A DNA stretch of 64,000 nucleotides from Novosphingobium profundi. GTDB lineage: Bacteria > Pseudomonadota > Alphaproteobacteria > Sphingomonadales > Sphingomonadaceae. Below the pieces are notes generated by a model, which saw nothing but the letters and a program-made list of their open reading frames with translations, was not told the DNA's origin and ran no database searches. Where the stretch lies: positions 682,001-746,000 of the forward strand of contig NZ_JAIVLF010000003.1 in the NCBI RefSeq assembly GCF_020524485.1. Direction: 5' to 3'. The position numbers were made by a program, and so were the translations under genes. Shown one piece after another: positions 61,900 to 64,000 of this stretch (the first letter of the stretch is position 1; the number at the start of each line of letters is the position of its first letter).

Positions 61900-64000
61900 G
61901 TGAAAATCAAGACATACCTGCTGAGCGGCGTGGCCATGCTGCTTTCGAGCACCGTTCCGGCCATGGCCCAAGAGGCAGGTTCGCCGTCCATCGCGAACAT
62001 CGGCGAAACCACCGGCGGGGACATCGTTGTGACGGCGCAGCGCCGCCCCGAGAAGATCCGCGACGTGCCGATTGCAGTTTCGGTGCTGGACAGCGGCAAG
62101 CTCTCGGCCATTTCGGAAGGCGGCGCGGACATTCTCTCGCTCGCCGGACGGGTTCCCAGCCTCTATGTCGAGAGCTCGAACGGGCGCTACGCACCGCGCC
62201 TGTACATCCGCGGCCTGGGCAACGTCGATTTCGACTTCAACGCCTCGCAGCCGGTCTCGGTCGTGCTCGACGACGTGGTCCTGGAAAACGTCTACCTCAA
62301 GAGCTTCCCACTTTTCGACGTCGAGAGCGTCGAAGTTCTCAAGGGCCCGCAAGGTACGCTGTTCGGGCGCAACACGCCCGCGGGCGTCGTCAAGATGGAC
62401 ACCCGCCGTCCGGACCAGGATGCCGACGGACAGGCGCAGTTCACGCTCGGGGAAATGGGGACCATCCGCGGCGAGGTCGGCCTGACCATTCCGGCCACCG
62501 ACACCCTGTCGTTCCGCGTTGCAGGGCTCGTCAATCACCGCGACAACTGGGTCGACAACGGCTACGAGGAGACGACCTTCAACCGTCCCGGCCATGACCT
62601 TGGCGGTTTCGACGACATCGCCGGACGCATTCACGCACAGTGGCAGCCCGATGACCGCCTCTCGGTCCTGCTCACCCTGCAGGCGCGCGACTACCGGGGC
62701 ACTGGCACTCTCAACCGCGCCAACGTGCTCACGACCGGATCGAACAAGCTCAACGAGCGCTACGACCGCGACCGCGTCTACTACGACGGCGGGCGCAACA
62801 ACCCGCAGGCCCAGCACACCAAGTCGCAGGCCCTCCACGTCGATTACGACCTGGGCACCGCGACGCTGACCGGCATCGTCTCGGCCTACCAGGGCGGCAG
62901 CTCGGGACGCGGCGACATCGATGGCGGTGTCCTGGGCACGACGCAGGGCAGCGGCACGATCCCCTTCCCGTCCGAAACCGGCACGCTGTCGAGCGACCTC
63001 GACCAGCAGACCTACGAGGTGCGCCTTGCGAGCAACGGCAATTCCCGCTTTGGCTGGCAGCTCGGCGCGTTCTACTGGCACGAAAGCTTTGAGTTGATCT
63101 CGGCCAGCTGGAACGGAACGGGAGGCCTGGATCCCACGGTCATCTCCACGCTCAACCAGAAGAGCGACAGCTGGTCCGTGTTCGGGCAGGTGCGCTACGA
63201 TGTGACCGACAGCCTGCGCCTCACCGGCGGTGCGCGCTGGACCCGCGACGAACGCGATCTCGTGGCCGAGCGCACGCTCGGTCGCTACTTCATCGATACC
63301 CGCTCGGTCAGCGATGACCAACCCAGCTGGGACGTCAGCGCGCTCTACCGCGTCAGCCCTCAGGTCAGCCTGTTCGGCCGCATCGCGCGTGGCTACCGTG
63401 GCCCATCGATCCAGGGACGCATCGCCAGCTCGGATATCCTGACCACGGCCGATTCCGAGACGATCATCTCCTACGAAATCGGTATCAAGACGGCGACCCC
63501 GGATAACCGCTTCCGCGCCGACCTCACCGCCTACACCTACCGCATCGACGATCCGCAGTTCACCGCGATCGGCGGCCAGGGCAATTTCAACCAGCTCATC
63601 AACGCGCGGCGCGGTATCGGGCGCGGCGTGGAATTCGAAGCCAGCGCCAATCCGCTGCCCGGGCTGATACTGACCGGCGGGGTCTCGTACAACTTCACGC
63701 GCATTTCCGATCCGGACATGCTTGTCGCGTTCTGCGGGGCCGCCTGCACCGTGCGGGATCCCATCGTGGACGTCGGCACCACGCGGCGCGCGGCAATCAA
63801 CGGCAATCCGTTCCCGCAGGCCCCGCGCTGGCTGATGAACCTGACGGCCTCCTACACCCACGAACTGGCGGGTGGCAGCAAGCTTTACGCGCAGACCGAC
63901 TGGGTGGCGCAATCGGACTTCAACATCTTCCTCTACGATGCGACCGAGTTCCACGTCGGGACGAACTTCGAGGGCGGCGCGCGTCTGGGCTGGCGTTCGC
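61900..64000 (+). CDS. TonB-dependent receptor, partial at right edge
   Basis: About 700 residues from a GTG at 61900 (AGGGG 4 nt upstream), open at the right edge. Signal peptide ends TVPAMAQ. TonB box and plug: DIVVTAQRRPEKIRDVPIAVSVL, LSLAGRVPSLYVESSNGRYAPRLYIRGLGNVDFDFNASQPVSVVLDDVVLENVYL, VEVLKGPQGTLFGRNTPAGVVKM. It is of the common sphingomonad type with GRNTPAG. The last strands and stop lie outside the window. Nothing links it to the GntR regulon except position. Confidence 0.92.
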   Translation, partial: MKIKTYLLSGVAMLLSSTVPAMAQEAGSPSIANIGETTGGDIVVTAQRRPEKIRDVPIAVSVLDSGKLSAISEGGADILSLAGRVPSLYVESSNGRYAPRLYIRGLGNVDFDFNASQPVSVVLDDVVLENVYLKSFPLFDVESVEVLKGPQGTLFGRNTPAGVVKMDTRRPDQDADGQAQFTLGEMGTIRGEVGLTIPATDTLSFRVAGLVNHRDNWVDNGYEETTFNRPGHDLGGFDDIAGRIHAQWQPDDRLSVLLTLQARDYRGTGTLNRANVLTTGSNKLNERYDRDRVYYDGGRNNPQAQHTKSQALHVDYDLGTATLTGIVSAYQGGSSGRGDIDGGVLGTTQGSGTIPFPSETGTLSSDLDQQTYEVRLASNGNSRFGWQLGAFYWHESFELISASWNGTGGLDPTVISTLNQKSDSWSVFGQVRYDVTDSLRLTGGARWTRDERDLVAERTLGRYFIDTRSVSDDQPSWDVSALYRVSPQVSLFGRIARGYRGPSIQGRIASSDILTTADSETIISYEIGIKTATPDNRFRADLTAYTYRIDDPQFTAIGGQGNFNQLINARRGIGRGVEFEASANPLPGLILTGGVSYNFTRISDPDMLVAFCGAACTVRDPIVDVGTTRRAAINGNPFPQAPRWLMNLTASYTHELAGGSKLYAQTDWVAQSDFNIFLYDATEFHVGTNFEGGARLGWRS

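Overview
The window is GC-rich, densely packed chromosomal DNA from an alphaproteobacterium, most likely a sphingomonad (Novosphingobium/Sphingobium-like). The reasons are four TonB-dependent receptors with sphingomonad-type signal peptides, a TPR-sulfotransferase and fatty-acid-hydroxylase pairs beside one receptor, non-phosphorylative sugar-acid catabolism, and many ATGA/TGATG overlaps. Apart from a 19-nt tRNA-Ser 3'-end remnant there are no RNA genes, and there is no CRISPR array or transposase.

1-8.7 kb: a five-gene minus-strand operon reads AtzG/HpxX-like subunit, AtzE/HpxY-like amidase, AzgA-type purine permease, periplasmic MTA/SAH-nucleosidase-like protein and gamma-glutamyltransferase-like enzyme (HpxW-like, cut by the window edge). 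It fits scavenging of purine or ureide nitrogen. Divergent from it are a TonB receptor with an EF-hand-like loop and a NUP-family protein that lacks its middle third. 8.7-15.7 kb: pobA with a divergent AraC-type regulator, a large secreted protein of unknown function, and an anSME-type radical SAM/SPASM enzyme. A mosaic palindromic repeat lies just downstream of both pobA and the radical SAM gene.

15.2-22.6 kb: two fatty-acid-hydroxylase/sterol-desaturase paralogues flank a TPR-sulfotransferase and a TonB receptor. 22.9-34.9 kb: a probable guanidine-assimilation locus. It holds an ABC importer, two NikR-like ribbon-helix-helix regulators without the nickel ligands, two DUF1989 proteins (urea-carboxylase-associated, now known as carboxyguanidine deiminase subunits), a biotin-dependent urea/guanidine carboxylase, allophanate hydrolase and a periplasmic beta-propeller protein. 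GTATTA/TAATAC palindromes sit in front of the regulators and the transporter, and related half-sites lie upstream of both hydroxylase genes.

35.3-39 kb: ugd, then a gene-poor stretch of lower GC with orphan small genes and the tRNA-Ser 3'-end remnant, which suggests an old integration boundary.

39-61 kb: a large sugar-acid regulon. Aldose dehydrogenase, lactonase, enolase-superfamily dehydratase, SDR dehydrogenase and diketo-acid hydrolase make up the non-phosphorylative L-fucose (and D-arabinose-like) route to pyruvate and L-lactate, and lldD oxidises the lactate. A mutarotase, a GPH-like MFS transporter, a TonB receptor, a beta-helix glycosidase candidate and a FadR-type GntR regulator accompany them. 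A nine-gene minus-strand operon (53987 down to 44888) adds a DUF4432 epimerase-like protein, an SDR, a CaiB-type CoA-transferase, a solute-binding-protein fold without a signal peptide, an enoyl-CoA hydratase, a XylX-like 2-keto-3-deoxy-sugar-acid dehydratase, a hydroxyacid dehydrogenase, a glycerate kinase and lldD. A 16-bp motif close to CATCATACATNTTAC recurs at five promoters of this block and ties it to one regulator. The CoA branch inside this sugar operon is the best candidate for undescribed biochemistry. The window closes with a periplasmic class II cyclic-nucleotide phosphodiesterase and a truncated TonB receptor.
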